Below are positions 57,089 through 64,000 of a DNA stretch of 64,000 bases, piece by piece (position 1 is the first letter of the stretch; each line of letters opens with the position of its first letter). Made by a program: the position numbers and the translations under genes. The notes below the pieces were generated by a model. It made no database searches. It was not told the DNA's origin and saw nothing but the letters and a program-made list of their open reading frames with translations. This DNA comes from an uncultured Bariatricus sp. Lineage in GTDB: Bacteria > Bacillota > Clostridia > Lachnospirales > Lachnospiraceae. Location of the stretch: contig CAKRFP010000009.1 of the NCBI GenBank assembly GCA_934320645.1, positions 12,411 through 76,410 on the forward strand. The letters run 5' to 3'.

Positions 57089-58225
57089 ATGCAATATACA
57101 ATTCCGGATTATTATAAAGAGTTCACCTGCATTGCAGACAAATGCGAGGATACCTGCTGTGCGGGATGGCAGATCGTTATTGACAAAAAATCATTGAACA
57201 AATATAAGCATGTAAAAGGGAAATTCCGTTTTACGATGTTGAAATCTGTGGACTGGATCCGTGGCATTTTCAGGCAGGATAAAGAAAAGCGATGTGCATT
57301 TTTAAATGACTGCAATCTGTGTGAGATGTATGCGAATCTCGGAGAGAAAAGTCTGTGTAAAACCTGTCGTCTGTATCCGAGACATGTCGAGGAGTTTGAG
57401 GATGTACGGGAGATTACTCTGTCGGTATCCTGTCCGGAGGTGGCAAGGATTTTGATGGAGAAGAAAGAGCCGGTCTGTTTTCTTACTTATGAAAAAGAAG
57501 GAGAAGAAGAATACGGGGAATTTGATCCGTTTCTGTATTCTATGCTTGTAGATGCGAGAGATGCAATGCTTGGAATTCTGCAGGGTCGGGAGCATTCCTT
57601 AAAAGTAAGAGCCGGTCTGGTCCTTGGGATGGCACATGATCTGCAGGTCAGATTTAACCGGGAACAGTTATTTTCCTGCGAGGAAGTCATTGACCGTTAT
57701 CAGACAAAGAGTGCCAGAAAGTTTGTACGGAAACTTTGGAAAGAAGAAAAGCCGTCTGTGCAGGAAAGATGGGAGATGGCGCATAAGATGTTCCGGGAGC
57801 TTTATGAGCTGGAACTTCTGCGTGAGGACTGGGATATGCTTCTGATGGAGAGCGAAGAACTTCTGTATTCACATGGAGCAGATGCGTATAAAGGAATCTC
57901 GTCTGACTTTAAGAAGTGGGCGAAGGAAGAGAGTGATATCCAAATCCAAGCAGAGCAGCTTCTGGTATATTTTATTTTCACTTATTTCTGCGGTGCGGTT
58001 TATGATGGAAGGATTTATGCGAAGGTGCAGATGGCGGTGATAAGTACTTACCATATTTATGAGCTGTGGAAAGCACGGTGGGTTGAGAATGAAGGGACGC
58101 TTGCGCAGGAAGAGATTGTGGAGCTGGTGTACCGGTATTCGCGGGAGATTGAGCATTCGGATAAGAATCTGGAGCGGATGGAAAAGATGATGCTGCGGGA
58201 CAGGCTGCCGTGGTATAGGGGATAA
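57089..58225 (+). CDS. FliB-family lysine N-methylase-like protein
   Basis: 378 residues. The cysteine-rich start YKEFTCIADKCEDTCCAGWQ and CAFLNDCNLCEMYANLGEKS then LCKTCRLYPRH define the FliB (flagellin lysine-N-methylase) family, which probably binds an iron-sulfur cluster. The C-terminal 200 residues are helical. FliB methylates flagellin lysines in Salmonella, but no flagellar gene is found in this window and the gene is coupled to nth, so another protein substrate should be considered. Start at 57089 has no separate ribosome site; GTAGGGG of nth's last codons probably serves. Confidence 0.83.
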   Translation: MQYTIPDYYKEFTCIADKCEDTCCAGWQIVIDKKSLNKYKHVKGKFRFTMLKSVDWIRGIFRQDKEKRCAFLNDCNLCEMYANLGEKSLCKTCRLYPRHVEEFEDVREITLSVSCPEVARILMEKKEPVCFLTYEKEGEEEYGEFDPFLYSMLVDARDAMLGILQGREHSLKVRAGLVLGMAHDLQVRFNREQLFSCEEVIDRYQTKSARKFVRKLWKEEKPSVQERWEMAHKMFRELYELELLREDWDMLLMESEELLYSHGADAYKGISSDFKKWAKEESDIQIQAEQLLVYFIFTYFCGAVYDGRIYAKVQMAVISTYHIYELWKARWVENEGTLAQEEIVELVYRYSREIEHSDKNLERMEKMMLRDRLPWYRG

Positions 58226-58278
58226 TAAATAGATGCCTGCACGATTTTTGATGCATTTGAATAAGAATTTTTGTTAAA

Positions 58279-58325
58279 AAGGGCGTATGAAAAATGATTT
58301 CTCATTTTTCATACGCCCTTATAAT
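58279..58325. terminator. Perfect 19-bp bidirectional terminator
   Basis: AAGGGCGTATGAAAAATGA and TCATTTTTCATACGCCCTT with a 4-nt loop, between the convergent fliB-like and hydrogenase genes. Confidence 0.92.
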
Positions 58326-58326
58326 T

Positions 58327-59775
58327 TTAGTCTCTATGCATAGAGAACTTATCCATATCGTAATTCTTCAGATTATCAAGAATTCCACGATTGTCAGCCT
58401 GAGAGATCAAGGCATCACGGTTCTTCTTGGAAGTCATCTGGTCATTGAATGAACTTGGACCGCCGACACATCCGCCGTCACATGCCATGCCTTCGATGAA
58501 GTCTTCCGGAAGACGTCCAACCTTCATGAGAAGGAGGGCTTTCTTACATTCCTGAGAACCATTTGCACGACAGACTTTCGCATCGATGCAGTTGTCAGAT
58601 TCTTTCAGACTTTCCAGAACGGCTGCTGTTACACCGCCGGAATTTGCAAAGCGTTTTCCGAAGGTAGAAGCGGTCTGGTTGTCGTTCGGACAGGCCTCGA
58701 GTTCAACGTCTTTTGCTTTCATGATCGCACGGATCTCGCTGTATGTAAGAACATAATCTGCATTTCCTTCGATCTGCTGATCGACAACTTCGGATTTCTT
58801 AGCAAGGCAAGGTCCGATAAATACAGTGATCGCTTCCGGATCCTGTGCTTTGATCATACGGGAAATTGCACACATCGGAGAAACAGTTGTTGAGATATTG
58901 TCAGCAAGCTGTGGGTAATGCAGGCGAACCATATTTACAAATGCAGGGCAGCAGGAGGTTACTTTTTTCTGTCCTTCTTTGTAAGCTTCAGCCCATTCTT
59001 CAGCTTCGTAAGCAGCAGTCATATCTCCACCGAGTCCTACATCGTAGAAATCTACGAATCCGAGCTCTTTCATTGCTTTGCGCCAGCTTTCCATGGTAAT
59101 GTCAGCACCAAACTGACCTTCTGTGGCAGGAGCAGCCATTGCGTAGATGTGTTTGCCTTCTCTTAAAGCATTGATTACCGGAACAATAAATGTTTTGGAA
59201 GCAATTGCACCGAATGGACAGCTGTGGATACATTTACCGCAGCGGATACATTTGTTTTTGTCGATTATGGAAATGCCATGCTCGTCGTAGGTGATCGCAT
59301 CGACCGGACAACTGAATTTACACGGACGTTTTAAATGTGCAATGGCATTGTACGGACAGGCTTTGGCGCACTGACCACATTCTTTACATTTGGATGCGTC
59401 AATGTGGGAACGGTAATGTCCCGGTTCAATTGCCCCAAACTTACAGGCATTGATACATGCCTTTCCAAGACAGTTCTGACAGTTCTCTGTTACTGTGTAG
59501 CTGGAGATCGGACAGTCTTCGCAGGCAGAAGAAATAACCTGGATGATATTGCCATCATCTTCCGGTCCCGGAGCTTTGCCTTCTGCGAGGCGGATTCTCT
59601 GGCGGATGATCTCACGCTCTTTGTAGATACAGCAGCGGAACTGCGGGGTCGGTCCCGGAATAAGCTTCAGCGGGAGGTGATCACGCTGTTCTTCAAGTTC
59701 ACCTGCAAAAGCAAGCTTTGCTACTTCGAACAGTACGTCATGTTTGATTTTGATTACGTTTCCATCAGCATTCAT
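58327..59775 (-). CDS. [FeFe] hydrogenase (group B-like, monomeric)
   Basis: 482 residues. The N-terminal third has ferredoxin-type cluster sites (CEDCPISSYTVTENCQNC; CKECGQCAKACPYNAIAHLK; CIRCGKCIHSCPFGAIA). The H-cluster motifs follow: L1 VTSCCPAFVN, L2 FIGPCLAKKSE, L3 GMACDGGCVGGPS, which together carry all four cysteines that bind the H-cluster. T-S-C-C-P rather than T-S-C-S-P points to group B, common in gut Clostridia and little studied. It should reduce protons or oxidise H2 with ferredoxin in the cytoplasm. Maturation genes hydEFG are not in the window. Single minus-strand gene. Confidence 0.93.
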   Translation of the reverse strand: MNADGNVIKIKHDVLFEVAKLAFAGELEEQRDHLPLKLIPGPTPQFRCCIYKEREIIRQRIRLAEGKAPGPEDDGNIIQVISSACEDCPISSYTVTENCQNCLGKACINACKFGAIEPGHYRSHIDASKCKECGQCAKACPYNAIAHLKRPCKFSCPVDAITYDEHGISIIDKNKCIRCGKCIHSCPFGAIASKTFIVPVINALREGKHIYAMAAPATEGQFGADITMESWRKAMKELGFVDFYDVGLGGDMTAAYEAEEWAEAYKEGQKKVTSCCPAFVNMVRLHYPQLADNISTTVSPMCAISRMIKAQDPEAITVFIGPCLAKKSEVVDQQIEGNADYVLTYSEIRAIMKAKDVELEACPNDNQTASTFGKRFANSGGVTAAVLESLKESDNCIDAKVCRANGSQECKKALLLMKVGRLPEDFIEGMACDGGCVGGPSSFNDQMTSKKNRDALISQADNRGILDNLKNYDMDKFSMHRD

Positions 59776-59993
59776 AATTAACCCTCTCTTCTCTAAATTG
59801 TTAAAAAATTCACTCTTCCTTTATTATAATTGAAACTACTATAAATGGAAAGAAGATTTCATGTTTTTAATGAGAAACATAGCGTAGAAGTTTGATGAGA
59901 AGTATGTTATGATGAACATGCTATGTTGGAAAATATAGTGTGCCGCATATTTGGGGAAATAAGAGGCACCGGTATGAAAGAGAGGAAAGAAAA

Positions 59994-60878
59994 TTGAAAG
60001 AGAAGAACAAAGCAAAAAACATATTGAAAGAGTATGCAACGATCACGGTAGGAATGTTTATTGTATCGGCATCAGTGTATTATCTGATGATGCCGAATTC
60101 CTTTGTTGTGGGAAGTATTTCGGGACTTGTCATGGTTCTGGCAAATTTTATTCCGCTGAAGGTTTCGACGATGACGATGATTCTAAATGTAGCACTTCTG
60201 ATCATAGGGATTGTGTTTGTCGGAAAAGAATTCGGAGGTAAGACGGTCATTACATCTTTAATGCTCCCGGTTTATCTGCGTATTTTTGAAACAGTGACAC
60301 CAGATGTTCCGCCGCTCACGGATGATATGTTTATCAATATGCTGTGCCATATTCTGGTGATCAGCATCGGACAGGCGATTTTGTTTAATGTCAATGCATC
60401 TTCTGGTGGGCTTGATGTTGTTGCAAAAGTTTTAAATAAATATTTGCATTTTGAAATTGGAAAGAGTCTTACGATCGCAGGATTTGTGACCGCTGCGACG
60501 TCTATCCTTGTCTACGACAGAAAGACACTGGTAGTGAGCCTTCTGGGAACTTATCTTTATGGGATTGTTCTGGATAATTTTATCGATGGTTTCAGTATCC
60601 GTAAGAGGGTGTGTATCCTGTCAAAGAAATATCCGGAGATCCAGCAGTTTGTTGTACATGAGCTGCACAGAGGGGCGACTCTTTATCCGGCAGTCGGAGG
60701 ACTGGGCAATCAGGAACAGACAGAAGTGGTTACAATTCTGGAAAAGAGTGAATATGCAAAGCTTCTTGCATTTATCCATGAGACAGACCAGAGTGCGTTT
60801 GTTACGGTATCAACTGTCAGTGAGGTAATCGGAGAGTGGAATAAACATAAAAAGAACCGTTTGAGAAAAGCGGAGTAG
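59994..60878 (+). CDS. YitT-family membrane protein
   Basis: 294 residues from a TTG start at 59994, which has GAGAGG about eight bases upstream; the in-frame GTG at 59940 has none. Five helices (about 15-175) with PNSFVVGSISGLVMVLANF and NVNASSGGLDVVAKVLNKYL, then the cytoplasmic DUF2179 domain (about 215-280; KKYPEIQQFVVHELHRGATLYPAVGG split over the loop). YitT proteins are widespread, possible transporters of unknown substrate. It lies 12 bases upstream of the DUF3783 gene. Confidence 0.88.
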   Translation: MKEKNKAKNILKEYATITVGMFIVSASVYYLMMPNSFVVGSISGLVMVLANFIPLKVSTMTMILNVALLIIGIVFVGKEFGGKTVITSLMLPVYLRIFETVTPDVPPLTDDMFINMLCHILVISIGQAILFNVNASSGGLDVVAKVLNKYLHFEIGKSLTIAGFVTAATSILVYDRKTLVVSLLGTYLYGIVLDNFIDGFSIRKRVCILSKKYPEIQQFVVHELHRGATLYPAVGGLGNQEQTEVVTILEKSEYAKLLAFIHETDQSAFVTVSTVSEVIGEWNKHKKNRLRKAE

Positions 60879-60890
60879 TCGAGGGAATTC

Positions 60891-61268
60891 ATGAGAGAAA
60901 CAGTATTATTATTTAATATAAAAGATAAGAAGCGTGCGCAGGAGCTGCAGATGATCTGTATGTCACTCAGGATCCGGGTGCGGCTGATAAAAAAAGAAGA
61001 GTATTTTCAGACGGTTGGTGTACTTGCCGGAATGAAAGAAGCGTCAGAGACAGACAGGATTTATGAGGGTGAAGAGCTGGCAGATGAGATGATGGTATTT
61101 GCCGGAGTGACAGGCAGCCATCTGGATCAGATTTTATTTATGATGCGAAAGAAGGGTATGAAACGTATTGATTATAAAGCGGTTCTGACAGATACAAACA
61201 GTCAGTGGACTGTGCCGGAACTTTTTAAAGAACTGGAAAAGGAGCATGCAGCAATGCATCAGTCCTGA
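60891..61268 (+). CDS. DUF3783 domain protein
   Basis: 125 residues. The C-terminal half MMVFAGVTGSHLDQILFMMR, IDYKAVLTDTNSQWTVPELF matches DUF3783, a short alpha/beta domain of unknown function common in Clostridia; the N-terminal half looks like a small ferredoxin-like alpha/beta fold. It is probably co-transcribed with yitT. GAGGGAATTC precedes the ATG. Confidence 0.75.
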   Translation: MRETVLLFNIKDKKRAQELQMICMSLRIRVRLIKKEEYFQTVGVLAGMKEASETDRIYEGEELADEMMVFAGVTGSHLDQILFMMRKKGMKRIDYKAVLTDTNSQWTVPELFKELEKEHAAMHQS

Positions 61269-61555
61269 TTTCACAGAAAAATCACATCGGAGCGAAGGCT
61301 GTCAGGGCAAAAAAGTCAGCTGAAAAAACAACCAGCACGGAAGCCGGTGCGAGTACAACGGAGTGGACCGAAGATCATATGTCGTCACTTCTTGGAAAAG
61401 AGGAAGAGTATTTCCAATCCGGAGTTTGACTGGTCATCAATCGGGCTTACCGCGAATACAGCAAAAGACGGAGAGACATCTTACACGATGGATGTGGAAA
61501 AATTTATATACAGAGTGTACAAATATTCTTTTGACGGATATTATTTCGAGTGATA
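61269..61555 (+). pseudogene. Frameshifted remnant of an unidentified gene
   Basis: One frame reads KNHIGAKAVRAKKSAEKTTS, TEAGASTTEWTEDHMSSLL and GKEEEYFQSGV to a stop at 61430; a second frame then carries on with NPEFDWSSIGLTANTAKDGE and TSYTMDVEKFIYRVYKYSFD up to 61555. Both parts have coding-like composition but there is no proper start, and a frame change is needed. The Thr/Ser/Glu/Lys-rich piece looks like the linker of a surface protein or a helical tail. Family not recognised. The remaining bases to 61640 show nothing else. Confidence 0.45.
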
Positions 61556-61643
61556 AAGTGTATGCTAATGGCAGATTGTGAGGATAGAAAAGGGAGTTGG
61601 AACAGGTAAGTTAGTCTTGCTGAATCCGATTCCTTTTCTTAGG

Positions 61644-61672
61644 TTGCTTTTCAAAAGTTTACGGGTTATAAT
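61644..61672 (+). promoter_or_regulatory. Promoter of the aminopeptidase P gene
   Basis: TTGCTT (61644-61649), 17-nt spacer, TATAAT (61667-61672). Confidence 0.65.
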
Positions 61673-61709
61673 GGTCAGAGAATGGAAAAATTAAAGGAGG
61701 TTTTTTAAA

Positions 61710-63500
61710 ATGTCTACAATACCGGAAAGACTTGAAAAATTGCGTGCAAAAATGCAGGAAAAGGGAATAGATATTTATATTATTCCGACTGCAGATTTTC
61801 ATCAGAGCGAATATGTGGGGGAGCATTTTAAAGCAAGAGAGTATATTACCGGATTTACGGGATCTGCAGGAACAGCAGTGGTTTCAAAGACAGAAGCACG
61901 CCTGTGGACAGATGGAAGATACTTTATCCAGGCGGCAAAGCAGCTGGAGGGAACAACAGTAGAACTGATGAAGATGGGACAGCCGGGCGTTCCGAAGATT
62001 GGGGAATATTTGGAAACAGCTCTGGCAGAAGGCGAAACTGTAGGATTTGATGGACGTGTTGTTTCTGTAACAGAAGGAGAAGAATACGAGAAGATCGCAT
62101 CTGAGAAGAACGGAAAGGTCGTTTATGCATATGATCTGATCGATGAAGTATGGGAAGACCGTCCGATTCTTTCAGAAGAGCCGGTATTTGAACTGGAACA
62201 GAAATACACAGGAGAGACTGTGGAGAGCAAGCTTGCACGTACACGTGCAGCAATGAAAGAAGCAGGTGCGACAGCACACGTTCTTACCACACTGGATGAC
62301 ATCTGCTGGACACTGAACATTCGTGGAAATGACGTAGAATATTTTCCGTTGGTTCTGACCTATGCAGTGATCAGAATGGACAAGGTGGATCTTTTTGTGA
62401 ATGAGAAAAAATTAAGCGATGAGATCAAAGCACATCTTGCAGCAGACGGGGTTATTCTGCACCCATACAATGATATTTATGAGGACATCAAGAAGGTTGC
62501 AGCAGAAGAAGTCCTGATGGTAGATCCGGGAAGACTGAACTTTGCACTTTACAAGAACATTCCGGAGAATGTGAAGAAAGTGGAAGAGAGAAATCCGGCG
62601 ATCTTATTCAAATGTGTAAAGAATCCGACAGAGGTCAAAAATATCCGTATCGCTGAGATCAAGGATAGCGTGGCTCATGTCAGATTTATGAAATGGCTGA
62701 AAGAAAATGTCGGCAAAGAGACGATCACAGAGATGAGTGCTTCTGACAAGCTGGATGAGTTCCGTGCTGAGATGGGTAGATTTATCCGTCCAAGTTTCGG
62801 ACCAATCTCCGCATTTGGAGAGCACAGTGCGATCGTACATTATTCTTCTTCACCGGAGACCAATGTAGAACTTCATGAGGGAACCTTCCTGATGACAGAT
62901 ACAGGAGCAGGATTCTACGAAGGATCTACCGATATCACCAGAACTTATGCATTTGGAGAAGTTTCACAGATCATGAAAGATCATTTTACACTGGTTGCAA
63001 TCAGTAACCTGAATCTTGCAAGCCCGATTTTCAAGAAAGGCTGCTGCGGAATGAACTTTGATTATCTGGCAAGAAAGCCGTTCTGGGACAGAGGACTGGA
63101 TTTCAATCACGGAACAGGACACGGGGTTGGATACCTTCTGAACATTCACGAAGGACCGGCAGGCTTCCGTTATACCTACAGAGCAGGTGAATCTGATGCA
63201 TTCCAGCCAGGTATGGTCATCACAGATGAACCGGGAATCTATATCGAAGGTTCTCACGGCGTGCGTCTGGAAAATGAACTGCTTGTCCGTGAAGGCGAAA
63301 AGAATGAGTATGGAGAGTTCCTGTATTTTGAAACGATCACGTATGTGCCGTTTGACCTGGATGCGATCAATCCGGATATTATGAATGCAGAAGATAAGGA
63401 ACGTCTGAATACTTATCATGCAACTGTATATGAAAAAGTATCTCCATATCTGAACGATGAAGAGAAAGAATGGTTGAAGAAATATACAAGAGCGATCTAA
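61710..63500 (+). CDS. Xaa-Pro aminopeptidase (M24B, three-domain type)
   Basis: 596 residues, the long aminopeptidase P form: two creatinase-like N-terminal domains (about 5-150 and 160-300; YIIPTADFHQSEYVGEHFKA, TDGRYFIQAAKQLEG) and a C-terminal pita-bread metallopeptidase (about 310-590). Metal ligands: MTDTGAGFYEGSTDITRTY (two Asp), NHGTGHGVGYLLNIHEGP (His), ITDEPGIYIEGSHGVRLENE (two Glu). It removes the N-terminal residue before proline from peptides in the cytoplasm, using two manganese or similar ions. AAAGGAGG precedes the ATG. Complements the pepT/pepV peptide system. Confidence 0.94.
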   Translation: MSTIPERLEKLRAKMQEKGIDIYIIPTADFHQSEYVGEHFKAREYITGFTGSAGTAVVSKTEARLWTDGRYFIQAAKQLEGTTVELMKMGQPGVPKIGEYLETALAEGETVGFDGRVVSVTEGEEYEKIASEKNGKVVYAYDLIDEVWEDRPILSEEPVFELEQKYTGETVESKLARTRAAMKEAGATAHVLTTLDDICWTLNIRGNDVEYFPLVLTYAVIRMDKVDLFVNEKKLSDEIKAHLAADGVILHPYNDIYEDIKKVAAEEVLMVDPGRLNFALYKNIPENVKKVEERNPAILFKCVKNPTEVKNIRIAEIKDSVAHVRFMKWLKENVGKETITEMSASDKLDEFRAEMGRFIRPSFGPISAFGEHSAIVHYSSSPETNVELHEGTFLMTDTGAGFYEGSTDITRTYAFGEVSQIMKDHFTLVAISNLNLASPIFKKGCCGMNFDYLARKPFWDRGLDFNHGTGHGVGYLLNIHEGPAGFRYTYRAGESDAFQPGMVITDEPGIYIEGSHGVRLENELLVREGEKNEYGEFLYFETITYVPFDLDAINPDIMNAEDKERLNTYHATVYEKVSPYLNDEEKEWLKKYTRAI

Positions 63501-63512
63501 TAGAATTTATGG

Positions 63513-63536
63513 AATCCAGGGAGTTGTCCCTGGATT
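63513..63536 (+). terminator. Hairpin after aminopeptidase P
   Basis: AATCCAGGGA pairs perfectly with TCCCTGGATT, loop GTTG; the T run is weak (TCAATTTG). Confidence 0.6.
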
Positions 63537-63665
63537 TCAATTTGTTATTCGACTTTGTTGTGCAGGGACAGAGATAGTGACTCTGGTAGAGGATAAAGTA
63601 TTTTAGATCTGGAGAAGATCAGAGGTGGAAGGTTGTAGGTTGATGGTAAGAATAAAGGAGAAGAT

Positions 63666-64000
63666 ATGATAATAGGGACACATATGTCAATTGCAAAAGG
63701 GTTGGTTAAAACTGCGGAGAATGTAGTGAAAATGAATGCGGATACGATGCAGATTTTCAGCCGGAATCCGCGTGGATCGAATTATAAGGATCCGACGGTT
63801 GAGGAAGCGAAGGAGTTCCGGAGAATCAGAAAAGAAGCTGGTTTTGGGGCGATTCTGGCACATGCGCCGTATACGATGAATCTGGCGAGCGCGAAGCCGG
63901 AGGTGTATGAGTTTGCCTGTACCGTGATCCGGGAGGATGTGGCGCGGATGGACAGACTGGGGATTGAGAATCTGGTGTTTCATCCGGGAAGCCATACCGG
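63666..64000 (+). CDS. nfo: Endonuclease IV, N-terminal part (partial)
   Basis: Starts at the ATG at 63666 (AAGGAGAAG upstream) and is open to the end of the window, about 111 residues. It opens MIIGTHMSIAKGLVKTAENV and continues TMQIFSRNPRGSN and LAHAPYTMNLAS, then LVFHPGSHTG at the window edge, matching the start of endonuclease IV, a zinc-dependent AP endonuclease of base-excision repair. His in LAHAPY and in VFHPGSH are zinc ligands. The rest lies beyond the window. Confidence 0.93.
   Translation, partial: MIIGTHMSIAKGLVKTAENVVKMNADTMQIFSRNPRGSNYKDPTVEEAKEFRRIRKEAGFGAILAHAPYTMNLASAKPEVYEFACTVIREDVARMDRLGIENLVFHPGSHT

Noticed and set aside
1..64000. CRISPR arrays, prophage genes, complete insertion sequences
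   Set aside because: No regularly spaced repeats, transposase, integrase or phage structural genes were seen. FliB and CotF-like genes alone do not indicate phage or a flagellar island.

Overview
The window reads as a chromosomal segment of a gut Lachnospiraceae (Clostridia, Bacillota). The base composition is moderately AT-rich, genes carry strong AGGAGG-type ribosome sites, promoters are TTGACA/TATAAT, and many genes end in U-tract hairpins. The gene set fits an anaerobic sugar and amino-acid fermenter: GH3, GH172 and CE2 enzymes, an [FeFe] hydrogenase, MATE and AGCS transporters, a spore-coat CotF-like protein and cobalamin and glycine riboswitches. I cannot fix the genus from sequence alone.

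Layout. 1-1300: the tail of polyphosphate kinase, tRNA-Ala(UGC), and a very small type I toxin-antitoxin locus (27-residue membrane peptide with a convergent antisense RNA promoter). 1344-9676: two very different GH3 glycosidases flanking an AgrA/AgrC-like two-component system, then a GtrA protein. The second GH3 is domain-permuted and membrane-anchored at both ends. 9680-16754: a long hairpin element, an NADPH-dependent FMN reductase-type flavoprotein, a CmpB-type membrane protein, a Ca/Na antiporter, a PatB/MalY plus NhaC pair and a MATE pump. 16742-18259: a 56-bp direct repeat, each copy carrying a promoter, brackets a truncated sugar permease and a GH172 gene; this looks like an insertion that duplicated the promoter of the next operon. 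18270-20412: a cobalamin riboswitch controlling two lipoproteins, one of them a secreted CbiK-type chelatase. 20599-25317: a zinc-ribbon protein, a LysR regulator, a C_GCAxxG_C_C protein with a TDT transporter, and a glycine-type riboswitch ahead of a saccharopine-dehydrogenase-like gene.

25596-32740 is a mixed, decaying stretch. It has intact genes (ZnuA-like lipoprotein, AGCS symporter, CotF-like, YbaK, SseB, aromatic acid exporter, CsoR-type repressor) interleaved with remnants of an ornithine cyclodeaminase, a nitroreductase and a copper P-type ATPase. 32828-35836 holds MYG1, a CE2-like esterase and free-methionine-sulfoxide reductase.

36254-47069 is the most interesting region. An Rrf2/CymR-type regulator is divergent from a sulfur-metabolism cluster: three Xi-class glutathione-transferase paralogues, a cystine-type ABC transporter, two GNAT acetyltransferases, a cystathionine-synthase/lyase-type PLP enzyme, an M20 peptidase and, under its own promoter, O-acetylhomoserine sulfhydrylase. 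The palindrome ACCTA-N9-TAGGT (or a close variant) overlaps the promoters of the regulator, the cluster and the sulfhydrylase. I infer one Rrf2 regulon, possibly for scavenging sulfur from glutathione or cysteine S-conjugates. AzlCD and a rhodanese-TtcA fusion follow.

49652-64000: a diguanylate cyclase, a pepT-yfcC-pepV peptide-use operon divergent from an XRE regulator, nth with a FliB-like methylase, a group B-like [FeFe] hydrogenase, YitT, a DUF3783 protein, a decayed gene, aminopeptidase P, and the 5' part of endonuclease IV (nfo) running off the end.
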